A DNA stretch of 26,342 bases, from contig KB912129.1 of assembly GCA_000383735.1 (NCBI GenBank), positions 1-26,342 on the forward strand, written 5' to 3'. The position numbers and the translations under genes were made by a program. A model generated the notes under the pieces. The model was not told the origin of the DNA and did no database searches. It saw nothing but the letters and a program-made list of their open reading frames with translations. Below are positions 1 to 10,143 of this stretch, in pieces. The first letter of the stretch is position 1. Every line of letters starts with the position of its first letter. The stretch comes from Verrucomicrobia bacterium SCGC AAA164-M04. GTDB lineage: Bacteria > Verrucomicrobiota > Verrucomicrobiae > Verrucomicrobiales > Akkermansiaceae.

Positions 1-2183
1 GGCAACTATCTGATTCTGAATTTCAACCAGTGGCTCCGGGCTTGCCGATGCGCTTTTATCCGGTGCTCATGCAAGGGCTGCGCGTTAGTGCGGCCGAAGC
101 TCGTTACACGCTGGCGGAGCTTGAGCAATGGTTCGAGATTCCCGATGGTTTATGGGAAACCTTGCCTGAAGAAGGTCTACCGGATGTCATGATCGTTCTC
201 GAAGGTTCGTTGCGGCATCTGGAGGCTCGTCTGGAATTTCGTTACGAGGGTAAAAAAGCCTCGTGTCAAGAGGGTGAGCCACAATTGGTAGGTGATGTCT
301 TCACCAGCCTTTCCAAGGAAAAGGCTGTTATCGATTTCTTTTTGGCCTGGGGGTTTGAGGGGCCGGCGAGAGGAGGCCGAATGGCGCTGCGTGATCGCGA
401 AGAAATTTTAAAGTTTCATGCCTTTGCTGAAATGCCCGCACAATGGGCGGTGGAGAAAGGCGAGCGTTTTCAAGCGGCTGCCACGCAAGTGGTTGCGGTC
501 CGTCCCGATTGGGAATGGCAGGATAGCGGTCACGACTGGTTTTCGGTGGAGACGAAATATCAAGTCGGCGGCGAGGAGCTTCCTTCTGATCAAGTGCAAC
601 GAATGCTTCGCATGGGCAGCGCCGAACATGCTTTTGGAAAAGGGAAGATCGCGGTCATCGACTCTGAATTTATCGAGGAGGTCAACGAGACACTGACCGA
701 TTCCGAAGCGCTCCAAAATTCCCCCGGCGTCTTTGAGATTAATGCGCAGCAGGCGGCTTTTCTTAAAGCGAGTGCGCGAGACTTCGGGATGGCGGTTGAA
801 GTGGATCCGGAAGTGGATCTCGATCTGCCTGATTATCTTCGCCCATATCAGGAAACCGGCGTTCAGTGGATGTATCGGCTCAGTGAGCTGGAGATGGGTG
901 GCATCCTCGCCGATGACATGGGGCTTGGTAAAACGCTGCAGACGCTGACTTTCATCGCGAAGAAAGGCGGCCCGGCTTTAGTGATTTGTCCTTCATCGCT
1001 TGTATCGAACTGGGCAGAAGAGTGTGCGAAGTGGGTGCCGCAATTAAAAGTCGCTCTCCACGTTGGTGGAAAGCGCGGCGAGATTCCGGATGCTGACGTC
1101 GTAATTACGAGCTATGCAATTCTCCGAATCGATAGTGATAAATTCCAATCTCGCGAATTCAATCTCGCGATTCTCGATGAAGCTCAGCAAATCAAGAATC
1201 CGGACGCGCAGATTTCTAAAGCGGCTCATCGCCTGAATGCGAAGCACCGTTTTGCTCTTTCGGGAACGCCGGTTGAGAACTCCTTGCAGGACTTCTGGTC
1301 GATCATGGAGTTTGCCCTTCCTGGGTATCTGGGGCCACGGAAGCCATTTCTTGAGCGTTTTGAGAAACCGTTACGCAAAGGGGGGGATCCAGCCTTGGCT
1401 CGCCGACTTTCCCGAAAGCTCAAGCCGGTTGTCCTTCGTCGTTTGAAGAAGGATGTCGCGAAGGACCTGCCGGATCGGATTGAGCAGGTTCGATACTGTG
1501 ACCTTGCGCCGAAACAACAAACGATCTACAGCCAGCTCTTGCACGAAAGTCGTTCACAGGTTGAGGCTGCTGATGATGGTCGTAAGAGGATGGTTGCGCT
1601 GACGGCCTTGCTGCGGCTTCGTCAGGCTTGCTGTGATTTGCGACTTCTTCCCGGGCTCAAGGTTGAGGATAAGGATGCTGGAGTGAAGCTTGATGATCTC
1701 GAAGAACTTCTCTCTGAAGCGATCGCCGGAGGACATCGTGTTTTGGTCTTCAGTCAATTTGTGCAACTCCTTCAAGGGGTCGTTCCAATCCTCCTTCGTA
1801 ACCAGTGGGATTATTGTTACCTTGATGGTTCTACCAAAAAGCGTGGCGATGTGGTTGAACGATTTCAGGAAGGGGAAGTTCCGGTCTTTTTAATTTCGTT
1901 AAAAGCGGGTGGAGTTGGTTTGAATCTTACCGCCGCTGATACTGTGATCCACCTTGATCCATGGTGGAATCCTGCGGTCGAAGCGCAAGCCACTGACCGG
2001 GCCCACCGGATTGGACAAAAAAATGTTGTGACCAGCTATAAATTGATTACGCGAAATACCGTCGAGGAAAAAATCTTAGCTCTCCAAGAAGAAAAGAAAA
2101 AGATGATGGAAGCTGTTTTAGACGGCGTAGGAGCGCTTGTTCCGGGCCTTGAGGAAGAAGAGTTGCTGGATCTCTTCTCCTAG
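1..2183 (+). CDS. SNF2-family DEAD/DEAH helicase, 3' part
   Basis: This is the C-terminal part of a SNF2/Rad54-type ATP-dependent DNA translocase. The frame is open from base 3 to the window edge, so the true N-terminus lies outside, and a GTG at 30 is only the first possible start inside. The ATPase core begins near base 830. The Walker A motif DDMGLGKT lies near 910-935, the Walker B variant DEAQ near 1175, and motif III (LSGTPVENSLQDFWS) near 1257-1300. The helicase C-terminal half has YLDGST near 1820, then GGVGLNLTAADTVIHLDPWW and the arginine-finger segment ATDRAHRIGQ near 1987-2016. The roughly 270 residues before the core are not recognisable to me. In bacteria such proteins are usually linked to transcription recycling or DNA repair, and the role here is unknown. 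It converges on ispH with a 9 bp gap. Confidence 0.93.
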   Translation, partial: QLSDSEFQPVAPGLPMRFYPVLMQGLRVSAAEARYTLAELEQWFEIPDGLWETLPEEGLPDVMIVLEGSLRHLEARLEFRYEGKKASCQEGEPQLVGDVFTSLSKEKAVIDFFLAWGFEGPARGGRMALRDREEILKFHAFAEMPAQWAVEKGERFQAAATQVVAVRPDWEWQDSGHDWFSVETKYQVGGEELPSDQVQRMLRMGSAEHAFGKGKIAVIDSEFIEEVNETLTDSEALQNSPGVFEINAQQAAFLKASARDFGMAVEVDPEVDLDLPDYLRPYQETGVQWMYRLSELEMGGILADDMGLGKTLQTLTFIAKKGGPALVICPSSLVSNWAEECAKWVPQLKVALHVGGKRGEIPDADVVITSYAILRIDSDKFQSREFNLAILDEAQQIKNPDAQISKAAHRLNAKHRFALSGTPVENSLQDFWSIMEFALPGYLGPRKPFLERFEKPLRKGGDPALARRLSRKLKPVVLRRLKKDVAKDLPDRIEQVRYCDLAPKQQTIYSQLLHESRSQVEAADDGRKRMVALTALLRLRQACCDLRLLPGLKVEDKDAGVKLDDLEELLSEAIAGGHRVLVFSQFVQLLQGVVPILLRNQWDYCYLDGSTKKRGDVVERFQEGEVPVFLISLKAGGVGLNLTAADTVIHLDPWWNPAVEAQATDRAHRIGQKNVVTSYKLITRNTVEEKILALQEEKKKMMEAVLDGVGALVPGLEEEELLDLFS

Positions 2184-2192
2184 AATCTAAAG

Positions 2193-3422
2193 TTATTTTT
2201 TGTCGATGGTCTCTCTTGAGATGCCGCGAAGGGCTAAGACCCGGACGATTGCTTCCTCGATAAGGTTGGCCGGGCAGGAGGCTCCGGCGGTGATGCCAAT
2301 CGTGGCTTCTTCGTTGTCAAATCCTAAGAGGACGTTTGGTGCAGGTGTTTCTAATCCTTTCTCAATATCGAAGTGAACTACGGTCTCGAGTGATTCCAAG
2401 CAAGAGGCTTCCCTGATGAAGTAAGTGGGAAGGTTTTCGTTACCGATTTCCACAAGGTGCGTGGTGTTGGAGCTGTTATATCCGCCGACAACCAGAAGAA
2501 GGTCCATAGGTTTGTTGAGCATATCGAAAAGAGCATCTTGCCGCTCCTGGGTTGCTCCACAAATCGTGTCGAACATCTGAAATTTTTCAGCGCTTCCATC
2601 GCGATCGGTAATGGCTTGGCGGATCCGGCGTTGAATCTCTTCAGTTTCGCTTTTTAGCATCGTAGTTTGATTTGCAACCCCAATTTCTCTGAGGTGAACG
2701 GTCGGGTCAAAATCTTCAGAAACGGCTTTATCAAATTTCGCGAGAAACTCTGATGATTCACCTCCATTTCGGATGAAATTACAAACGTATTCAGTTTCTT
2801 CGAGTGTCAGAACGATAAGGTAGTGTCCCTTGCCATCATTGCCGATCGCACGGGAAGCTGTTGCACGGGTTTCTTCGTGACCACGTTTACCGTGGATAAA
2901 CGAGGTTACGCCAGTTTTTGCGTAAGTCCGAACCCTCCGCCAGACCTTCATGACATCACCGCAAGTTGTATCGATAATGTGACAACCCTGTTGTTCGATT
3001 TTTTCGGTGAATGAGGTCGGGGCCCCGAAAGCAGGAACGATCACGACATCTTCTTCGGTCAGGTCATCGTATTCCTTTGTGAGGTCTTTCCACGGAAGAG
3101 AGACAATGTTCATGTCCGTGAGTTGACGGTTCACCTCAGGGTTATGAATAATTTCTCCGATCAAAAAAATGCGCTGATCTGGGAAAACTCGCCGCGAGGC
3201 GTATGCAAGATCGATAGCGCGTTCTACCCCGTAGCAAAACCCAAATTGTTCAGCGAGTCGGATTGTGGTCTTACCAATCGTCAGCGAGCCGCCTCTTTCT
3301 CGAAGTTTTTCGACAATGGGTGAGTGGTAGTGTTTTTCAACTTCCTCCTGAACGAGAGTCATGATGTCAGGGCGACGCACGTTGACTCTTTTCTTTTTCA
3401 TGGGCTTAGCTGCTTCACTCAT
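2193..3422 (-). CDS. ispH: 4-hydroxy-3-methylbut-2-enyl diphosphate reductase (long form)
   Basis: IspH/LytB catalyses the last step of the MEP isoprenoid pathway, reducing HMBPP to IPP and DMAPP with a [4Fe-4S] cluster. The three cluster cysteines are visible: C63 in FGFCYGV, C154 in TTCGDV and C288 in TICGAT. The substrate and proton-relay regions are also present (IIHNPEVN; HGKRGHEET near 177-185; YNSSNTTHL near 315-323). At 409 aa it is the long type known from cyanobacteria and plants, about 90 aa longer than the E. coli enzyme, with an extra N-terminal region and a longer middle. The ATG at 3422 lies 8 bp inside the end of the upstream membrane-protein gene, so translation is probably coupled. 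A second MEP gene, ispF, lies about 12 kb away in the same window. Confidence 0.96.
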   Translation of the reverse strand: MSEAAKPMKKKRVNVRRPDIMTLVQEEVEKHYHSPIVEKLRERGGSLTIGKTTIRLAEQFGFCYGVERAIDLAYASRRVFPDQRIFLIGEIIHNPEVNRQLTDMNIVSLPWKDLTKEYDDLTEEDVVIVPAFGAPTSFTEKIEQQGCHIIDTTCGDVMKVWRRVRTYAKTGVTSFIHGKRGHEETRATASRAIGNDGKGHYLIVLTLEETEYVCNFIRNGGESSEFLAKFDKAVSEDFDPTVHLREIGVANQTTMLKSETEEIQRRIRQAITDRDGSAEKFQMFDTICGATQERQDALFDMLNKPMDLLLVVGGYNSSNTTHLVEIGNENLPTYFIREASCLESLETVVHFDIEKGLETPAPNVLLGFDNEEATIGITAGASCPANLIEEAIVRVLALRGISRETIDKK

Positions 3423-4116
3423 GGTTTGGATTTACTCCGATTCTGCTCGAGCGCCAAATGTTTATTGATCGTCGGAAGGGTAAAAACAGAAGGAACATAA
3501 GAAGAATGGCTAGGAGTTGAAGCCAAAAGAGGTAAGTGGGCCAATCTCCGAGGTGGTCAAGGAGTGTCGTGGTTTTCGGTTTTCGGGCTAGGAATCCAAA
3601 GTTGGTTCCGAGGGCCCAATTCATGGTCAAGGCTGCGAAGAAATAGATCTGATTCCAGAAAAACATGCGAAGGACGACTCCGTCCTGAGGTTTCCATTTC
3701 ATCGCTAGTGGAAGGTAGAGTGCGACGATGACAATCGCACCATGTTGAATGAAAAAGCTCCAAAAGAAGGGGTGCTGGAAATCTAGGGTCAAATTAGGAG
3801 TGATTAAGGCCTGCATTGTCCCGGCTAACCCCCAACAATAGGTCAGCTCACAAAGAAGTGGATTTCTAGTCAAAATTCCAAAGCCCGCAGTCACTGCTGC
3901 GATGTCGCAAAGATGAAATGGAATAAATCTTTCGATCGCTGGTTCAAAATCCACTCCGATGAGTGCTAGCTGATTGATGGGGAAGACAGAGAGGCAGAGA
4001 AAAGCAAGCATTGCACGAGGCCAGACAAGGCCTCGCTTTCCTTCTCGAATACAGATTCCAGCAATTATCGCAATCACGATGAGGGCGAGTCCATGAGCGG
4101 GTCCGAAAAGAGGCAT
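3415..4116 (-). CDS. TIGR02206/YwaF-type integral membrane protein
   Basis: This 233-residue polytopic membrane protein has about seven hydrophobic segments, starting with LALIVIAIIAGICI and ending with LQLLAILLMFLLFLPF. The pattern FHLCDIAAV, then GLAGTMQALITPNL, then the HPFFWSFFIQHG region, then NWALGTNFGFL, is that of the TIGR02206 (TP0381/YwaF) family, whose biochemical role is not known to me. The start at 4116 has no clear Shine-Dalgarno sequence. Its stop overlaps the ispH start by 8 bp, so the two form an operon. The 76 bp upstream are shared with the divergent icd gene. The family call rests on my recognition of the pattern and should hold, but no function follows from it. Confidence 0.8.
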   Translation of the reverse strand: MPLFGPAHGLALIVIAIIAGICIREGKRGLVWPRAMLAFLCLSVFPINQLALIGVDFEPAIERFIPFHLCDIAAVTAGFGILTRNPLLCELTYCWGLAGTMQALITPNLTLDFQHPFFWSFFIQHGAIVIVALYLPLAMKWKPQDGVVLRMFFWNQIYFFAALTMNWALGTNFGFLARKPKTTTLLDHLGDWPTYLFWLQLLAILLMFLLFLPFRRSINIWRSSRIGVNPNHE

Positions 4117-4156
4117 AATTGAACCCTATCTGATTTTTTTCGTGGTGGACAGGGCA

Positions 4157-4185
4157 TTGACCGAGGGCCCTCTTTCCCTTAAGAG
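4157..4185 (+). promoter_or_regulatory. possible icd promoter with a palindromic spacer
   Basis: TTGACC (4157-4162) resembles a -35 box and is followed after exactly 17 bases by TAAGAG (4180-4185), a poor -10. The spacer contains the perfect 10-bp palindrome GAGGGCCCTC (4163-4172). If this promoter is used, transcription would begin at or next to the icd ATG at 4193, giving a leaderless or nearly leaderless message. This is inference from a weak match. Confidence 0.3.
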
Positions 4186-4189
4186 CTAA

Positions 4190-6406
<2,217 letters not shown>

Positions 6407-6423
6407 TTCTTCTTTGCCAATTG

Positions 6424-7359
6424 ATGAAAGACGAGCTGGCTACTTTCCTAAAGGGATTCGCGATGGGAGCGGCTAATGTGGTGCCGGGTGTTTCTGGGGG
6501 GACGATTGCGCTCATCACCGGGATTTACGAGCGTCTTATTGATGCCCTGAAGTCTTTCGATGCTGAGGCACTAAAGCTTGGAATTGGATTTAAGTTTGGT
6601 GCGCTTTGGAGGAAAATCGACGGTCTTTTTCTGACATCCCTCATTTTGGGTGTGTTTCTAAGTATCATGACTTTGGCTCAAGTTTTGGAATATCAATTTA
6701 AAAATCATCCTCAGTTGATCTGGTCGGTCTTTTTTGGGTTGATTGCTGCTTCCATTCCGTCTGTAGGGAAACAGGTTAAGCGTTGGGGGGCCGATGTTAT
6801 AAGCGTCTTTTTCATTGGAGCGGCGATCGCCGTTTCCATGGCGTTTCTTACTCCGGCTTCCGAAAATAGGGATTTCGTTTATCTCATTTTTTGTGGCGTG
6901 GCTGCGATGTGTAGCATGATTATCCCAGGGCTCAGTGGTTCTTTTGTTCTTCTTTTGATGGGAAACTATCGATTGGTACTTAATTCGGTGAATGCTTTGA
7001 GCTCCGGGGATTTAAGTGTGGTGGTTTCGGTCGTTCTCCCAGTAGGGATTGGGGCGGTGGTTGGATTGTTGGCTCTCTCGCGATCCTTGAGTTGGTTGTT
7101 CCGGGAACATCATGATAAAGCGATCGGAACGATCACCGGATTTGTTGCCGGATCTCTCGTTATCATTTGGCCCTGGAAAGATGAGGTTCTTGAGACTATT
7201 GAGAAAAAGGATGGCCCTGAGGATAAGATTGTTGGTTTTGAGAATTGGCACTTTCCGGATCTTGCAACTACTGAGGCATGGTTTCAGCTAGGGGCGGTTG
7301 TGTTGGGGGTAGGTTTGATTTTTGCGACTGAAATTTTAGCACGTAAGACTAGTAAATGA
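6424..7359 (+). CDS. DUF368 protein, PopT-type polyprenyl-phosphate translocase
   Basis: This polytopic inner-membrane protein of about 311 aa belongs to the DUF368 family. The diagnostic N-terminal segment is FAMGAANVVPGVSGGT, directly followed by IALITGIYERLI, and a second copy of the pattern, MIIPGLSGSFVLLLMGNY, lies mid-protein near nucleotides 6920-6970. DUF368 members have been shown in other bacteria to help recycle undecaprenyl phosphate across the cytoplasmic membrane for peptidoglycan and surface-glycan synthesis, and that role is inferred here from family membership. I place the start at the ATG at 6424. A TTG just before it (6421) is possible. The stop overlaps the mtnP start (ATGATGA at 7356), so the two genes are translationally coupled. 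Confidence 0.85.
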   Translation: MKDELATFLKGFAMGAANVVPGVSGGTIALITGIYERLIDALKSFDAEALKLGIGFKFGALWRKIDGLFLTSLILGVFLSIMTLAQVLEYQFKNHPQLIWSVFFGLIAASIPSVGKQVKRWGADVISVFFIGAAIAVSMAFLTPASENRDFVYLIFCGVAAMCSMIIPGLSGSFVLLLMGNYRLVLNSVNALSSGDLSVVVSVVLPVGIGAVVGLLALSRSLSWLFREHHDKAIGTITGFVAGSLVIIWPWKDEVLETIEKKDGPEDKIVGFENWHFPDLATTEAWFQLGAVVLGVGLIFATEILARKTSK

Positions 7360-8216
7360 TGAGTGCCGCAATTGGAATTATTGGTGGGAGTGGGGTCTCG
7401 GGTTTTGACGGGCTTGAAGATGTTGAGAAGCGTCGAGTTGAAACACCTTTTGGTGAGCCCTCAGATGTGTTGGTAGGTGGCATATTTAAAGGTAGAAAAG
7501 TTTGGTTCCTGTCCCGCCATGGACAAAATCATACCATTCTGCCGACCGAGGTGAATCATCGAGCCAATTTTTGGGCGCTTCGTTCGCTCGGGGTGCGCTG
7601 GGTGATTTGTGCAACTGCGGTTGGGAGTTTGAAGGAGGCGTATTCGCCTCGCTCAGTGGTTCTTCCGGATCAATACTTTGATCGAACTAGCCAGCGGGCA
7701 AATAATACATTTTTCGGTGAGGGGATAGTTGCTCATATTGGTTTTGCGGAGCCTATTAGTTCTGGGTTGCGTTCAATTTTAGCGAAGGCTGGGCGTGCGG
7801 AGGGCGCTGATCTCCACGATGGTGGAACTTATGTTTGTATGGATGGACCTGCCTTTTCTACCAAATCGGAATCCTTCTACTACAGGAATCTCGGCTTTGA
7901 TATTATTGGCATGACTAATCTTCCGGAAGCGAAGCTCGCGCGTGAGGCGGAGATTGCTTTGGCCACTCTAGGAATGGTAACAGATTATGATTGCTGGAGA
8001 GAAGGTGAGGAAACCGTCGAAGCAAGTTCGGTGGTGGCGCATCTTGCGGCTAACGCCAAAATGAGTGTACGAATTATCAAACGTGCGATTTGCGAAATTC
8101 CGATAGAGCCGGGTTGGCCTGAGCATAAGTCTCTCGACGCCGCCATTTTCACGCCAAAGAGTTCTTGGCCGGTGGAAACGGCATGTAAGCTCGCACCGAT
8201 CCTTGATGGGCGCTGA
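7356..8216 (+). CDS. mtnP: S-methyl-5'-thioadenosine phosphorylase (PNP/MTAP family)
   Basis: This phosphorylase splits methylthioadenosine with phosphate, feeding adenine and methionine salvage. The N-terminus IGIIGGSGVSGF and LSRHGQNHTILPTEVNHRAN are phosphate- and purine-binding segments of the MTAP/PNP family. The signature near residues 180-212 reads GMTNLPEAKLAREAEIALAT followed by LGMVTDYDCW; Asn/Thr followed by LPEAKLA favours MTAP over plain purine nucleoside phosphorylase. Length (286 aa) is normal. Two adjacent ATGs (7356 and 7359) are possible, and the first overlaps the DUF368 stop. A narrower substrate such as inosine or guanosine cannot be excluded from sequence. Confidence 0.9.
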   Translation: MMSAAIGIIGGSGVSGFDGLEDVEKRRVETPFGEPSDVLVGGIFKGRKVWFLSRHGQNHTILPTEVNHRANFWALRSLGVRWVICATAVGSLKEAYSPRSVVLPDQYFDRTSQRANNTFFGEGIVAHIGFAEPISSGLRSILAKAGRAEGADLHDGGTYVCMDGPAFSTKSESFYYRNLGFDIIGMTNLPEAKLAREAEIALATLGMVTDYDCWREGEETVEASSVVAHLAANAKMSVRIIKRAICEIPIEPGWPEHKSLDAAIFTPKSSWPVETACKLAPILDGR

Positions 8217-8373
8217 TCGCTTAAAATGATTCGAGAGGGTAGAGGGCTTTTTTGTCAATACCGCTTCCAGAGGCTGCCTACCCCCTCCGTCTTTTAAAGA
8301 AATCGGAATTCCCCTCCGTGGGTCGAGTTTTTTGGCGTTAAAATACGCAATAGGAATGTTGTCTCCGCTCCGC
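8217..8373. other. gap between convergent mtnP and serA
   Basis: No gene is visible. GAGGGTAG (8235-8242) can pair imperfectly with the CTACCCCCTC at 8278-8287, leaving a two-base bulge, and CCCCTCCGT occurs twice (8282-8290, 8311-8319). Runs of six T lie at 8248-8253 and 8328-8333. The region could hold a terminator but no structure is convincing. Confidence 0.3.
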
Positions 8374-10047
8374 TTAAAGAGTGACTCCGGTTGCGTAGAT
8401 CACTCCTTCAGTCTTGCGGATTGTTGACATAACAGATGATTCAAGTGGCGCATCTAGCTCGATGACGGTGAGGGCGCTTCCCTCCGAGCTGTTGCGGCCC
8501 AAAGAAAGATTGGCTATATTGGCCTTCGCATTACCAAGTTCGGTGCCGATTAAACCGACCATACCAGGACGATCGTCATTTTTGACTACGAGAAAGTGTC
8601 CCTTGATGTTGATGTCGACATACAGCTTATCGATTTCAACGATTCGCGGAGATTTTCCAATTACTGTGCCTGAGACGCGATAACTAAGGTCTCCCTTTTT
8701 GAGTTCAGCAACTACAAGCTCGCTGTATTCAGTCGCGGCGTTGATTGTTGACTCATTAGTTTCGAGCCCCATTTCTTTGGCTATGGCGGGAGCATTGACG
8801 ATGTTAACCTGCCCATCATTACGGGCGGCCTCCAAAAAGCTAGTGAGGACGCTGCGTGAAATGAGAGCGGTGTCTTTGCTGGAAATGGGACCATGATATG
8901 AGATCCGGAGTGAGTCAGGATTATCCGGGCCAATCTTAGCAAGGAGTTTGCCCAGACCGCTCGCGATGTCGATATAGCAACCTAATTCATTGAGCGCGGT
9001 GGCATCCATTGAAGGCATGTTGATTGCATTGCGAATTTCACCCGTGGCACAAAAATCTCGGATTTGTTCGGCAACCTGAATGCCAACATTTTCCTGAGCT
9101 TCGTTAGTTGATGCTCCAAGGTGGGGAGTGAAGCTAATGTGCTTGTCGAGGGTGAAAAGAGGATGTTCGGAGGAAGGTGGTTCCTCTTCAAAGACATCAA
9201 GTCCGCAACCTGCAATGTGGCCGGTGTCGATGGCTGCTTTAAGAGCGACTTCATCGATGAGACCGCCGCGGGCACAATTGATAACGAGGGCTCCTTGATT
9301 CATAAGCGAAAGACGTTCGGCATTAAGAATATGTCGGGTTTCTTCAGTCATCGGAACGTGGAGTGTAACGACATCGGCACCAGTGAGGGCCTCATCAGGA
9401 GTGCCTGCGAGTAATACCTTCATTTCGTCAGCACGCGATTGGGTTAGGAATGGATCAAAGGCTACGACCTTCATGTTAAAAGCCTGAGCGCGTTTTGTGA
9501 ATTCGGAGCCGATTCGGCCCATGCCAATCACAGCGAGTGTTTTACCGTTTAATTCAATTCCTTGATAAGCTTTTCGGGCTGACTTGAAGTTTCCACCTAT
9601 CACACCAGCGTGGCCCAGTGCGATATTCCGAGCAGTTGCACACATCAAGGTGAAGGCGTGCTCGGCGGTTGAAATGGTGTTGCCGGTGGGAGTGTTCATT
9701 ACGATGACTCCATGAGAGTTAGCAGCATCGCGATTTATGTTATCGACGCCGACTCCGGCGCGACCCACTGCTTTTAACTTGCTAGCTGCGGCGAAGACCT
9801 CGGGGGTGACTTTGGTCTGGGAGCGAACGATCAGTGCATCGTATTCACCAATAATGGAAAGGAGCTCTTCGGGAGCCAGCCCGACTTTGAAGTCGGCAGT
9901 AATATCGGGATGGGCATTGAGAAGCTCAACACCTTTTTCGGAGATGGGGTCGGAAACCAGAACTCGGCTTGGCATAACGCGCACTGCGGTAGCGTAAGAA
10001 GTCTTCAAGAGCAAGAGCCAGCCAACGAAAATTTCTTGGAGACGCAT
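8374..10047 (-). CDS. serA: D-3-phosphoglycerate dehydrogenase, long ACT-domain type
   Basis: This enzyme catalyses the first step of serine synthesis, oxidising 3-phosphoglycerate with NAD. Domain order is substrate domain, Rossmann NAD domain (VIGMGRIGSEF), substrate domain return (CARGGLIDE; THP-type segment HLGASTNEAQENVG), then an intervening ASB-like domain and a C-terminal ACT domain (FLVVKNDDRPGMVGLIGTEL onward). This is the roughly 530-aa long form found for example in Bacillus and mycobacteria. The homologous protein begins at MPSRVLVSDP, residue 25 (start 9975). A perfect AGGAGG at 10054-10059 with 6-nt spacing points instead to the ATG at 10047, which adds a 24-residue hydrophobic leader (MRLQEIFVGWLLLLKTSYAT). 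I chose 10047 on the Shine-Dalgarno evidence. The gene diverges from ilvD. Confidence 0.95.
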   Translation of the reverse strand: MRLQEIFVGWLLLLKTSYATAVRVMPSRVLVSDPISEKGVELLNAHPDITADFKVGLAPEELLSIIGEYDALIVRSQTKVTPEVFAAASKLKAVGRAGVGVDNINRDAANSHGVIVMNTPTGNTISTAEHAFTLMCATARNIALGHAGVIGGNFKSARKAYQGIELNGKTLAVIGMGRIGSEFTKRAQAFNMKVVAFDPFLTQSRADEMKVLLAGTPDEALTGADVVTLHVPMTEETRHILNAERLSLMNQGALVINCARGGLIDEVALKAAIDTGHIAGCGLDVFEEEPPSSEHPLFTLDKHISFTPHLGASTNEAQENVGIQVAEQIRDFCATGEIRNAINMPSMDATALNELGCYIDIASGLGKLLAKIGPDNPDSLRISYHGPISSKDTALISRSVLTSFLEAARNDGQVNIVNAPAIAKEMGLETNESTINAATEYSELVVAELKKGDLSYRVSGTVIGKSPRIVEIDKLYVDINIKGHFLVVKNDDRPGMVGLIGTELGNAKANIANLSLGRNSSEGSALTVIELDAPLESSVMSTIRKTEGVIYATGVTL

Positions 10048-10053
10048 AAAGAG

Positions 10054-10059
10054 CCTCCT
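10054..10059 (-). promoter_or_regulatory. Shine-Dalgarno of serA
   Basis: AGGAGG on the minus strand lies six bases before the ATG at 10047. It is the strongest ribosome-binding site seen in the window and decides the upstream start of serA over the internal ATG at 9975, which has no such site. Confidence 0.6.
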
Positions 10060-10083
10060 GAGTGAGGAAATCAGGGAAAGGCT

Positions 10084-10096
10084 GACTCATTGAGTC
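10084..10096. promoter_or_regulatory. inverted repeat in the serA-ilvD divergent region, candidate operator
   Basis: GACTCA-T-TGAGTC is a perfect 6-bp inverted repeat with a 1-nt centre, placed in the 96 bp between the two divergent amino-acid synthesis genes. It has the size of a half-helix-spaced dimeric regulator site. No regulator gene is adjacent. Its function is inferred from position only. Confidence 0.35.
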
Positions 10097-10143
10097 GATC
10101 AGGCTTGAAGTTTTTAGTGAGGAAAGGAAGAGTCCCAAGCAAC

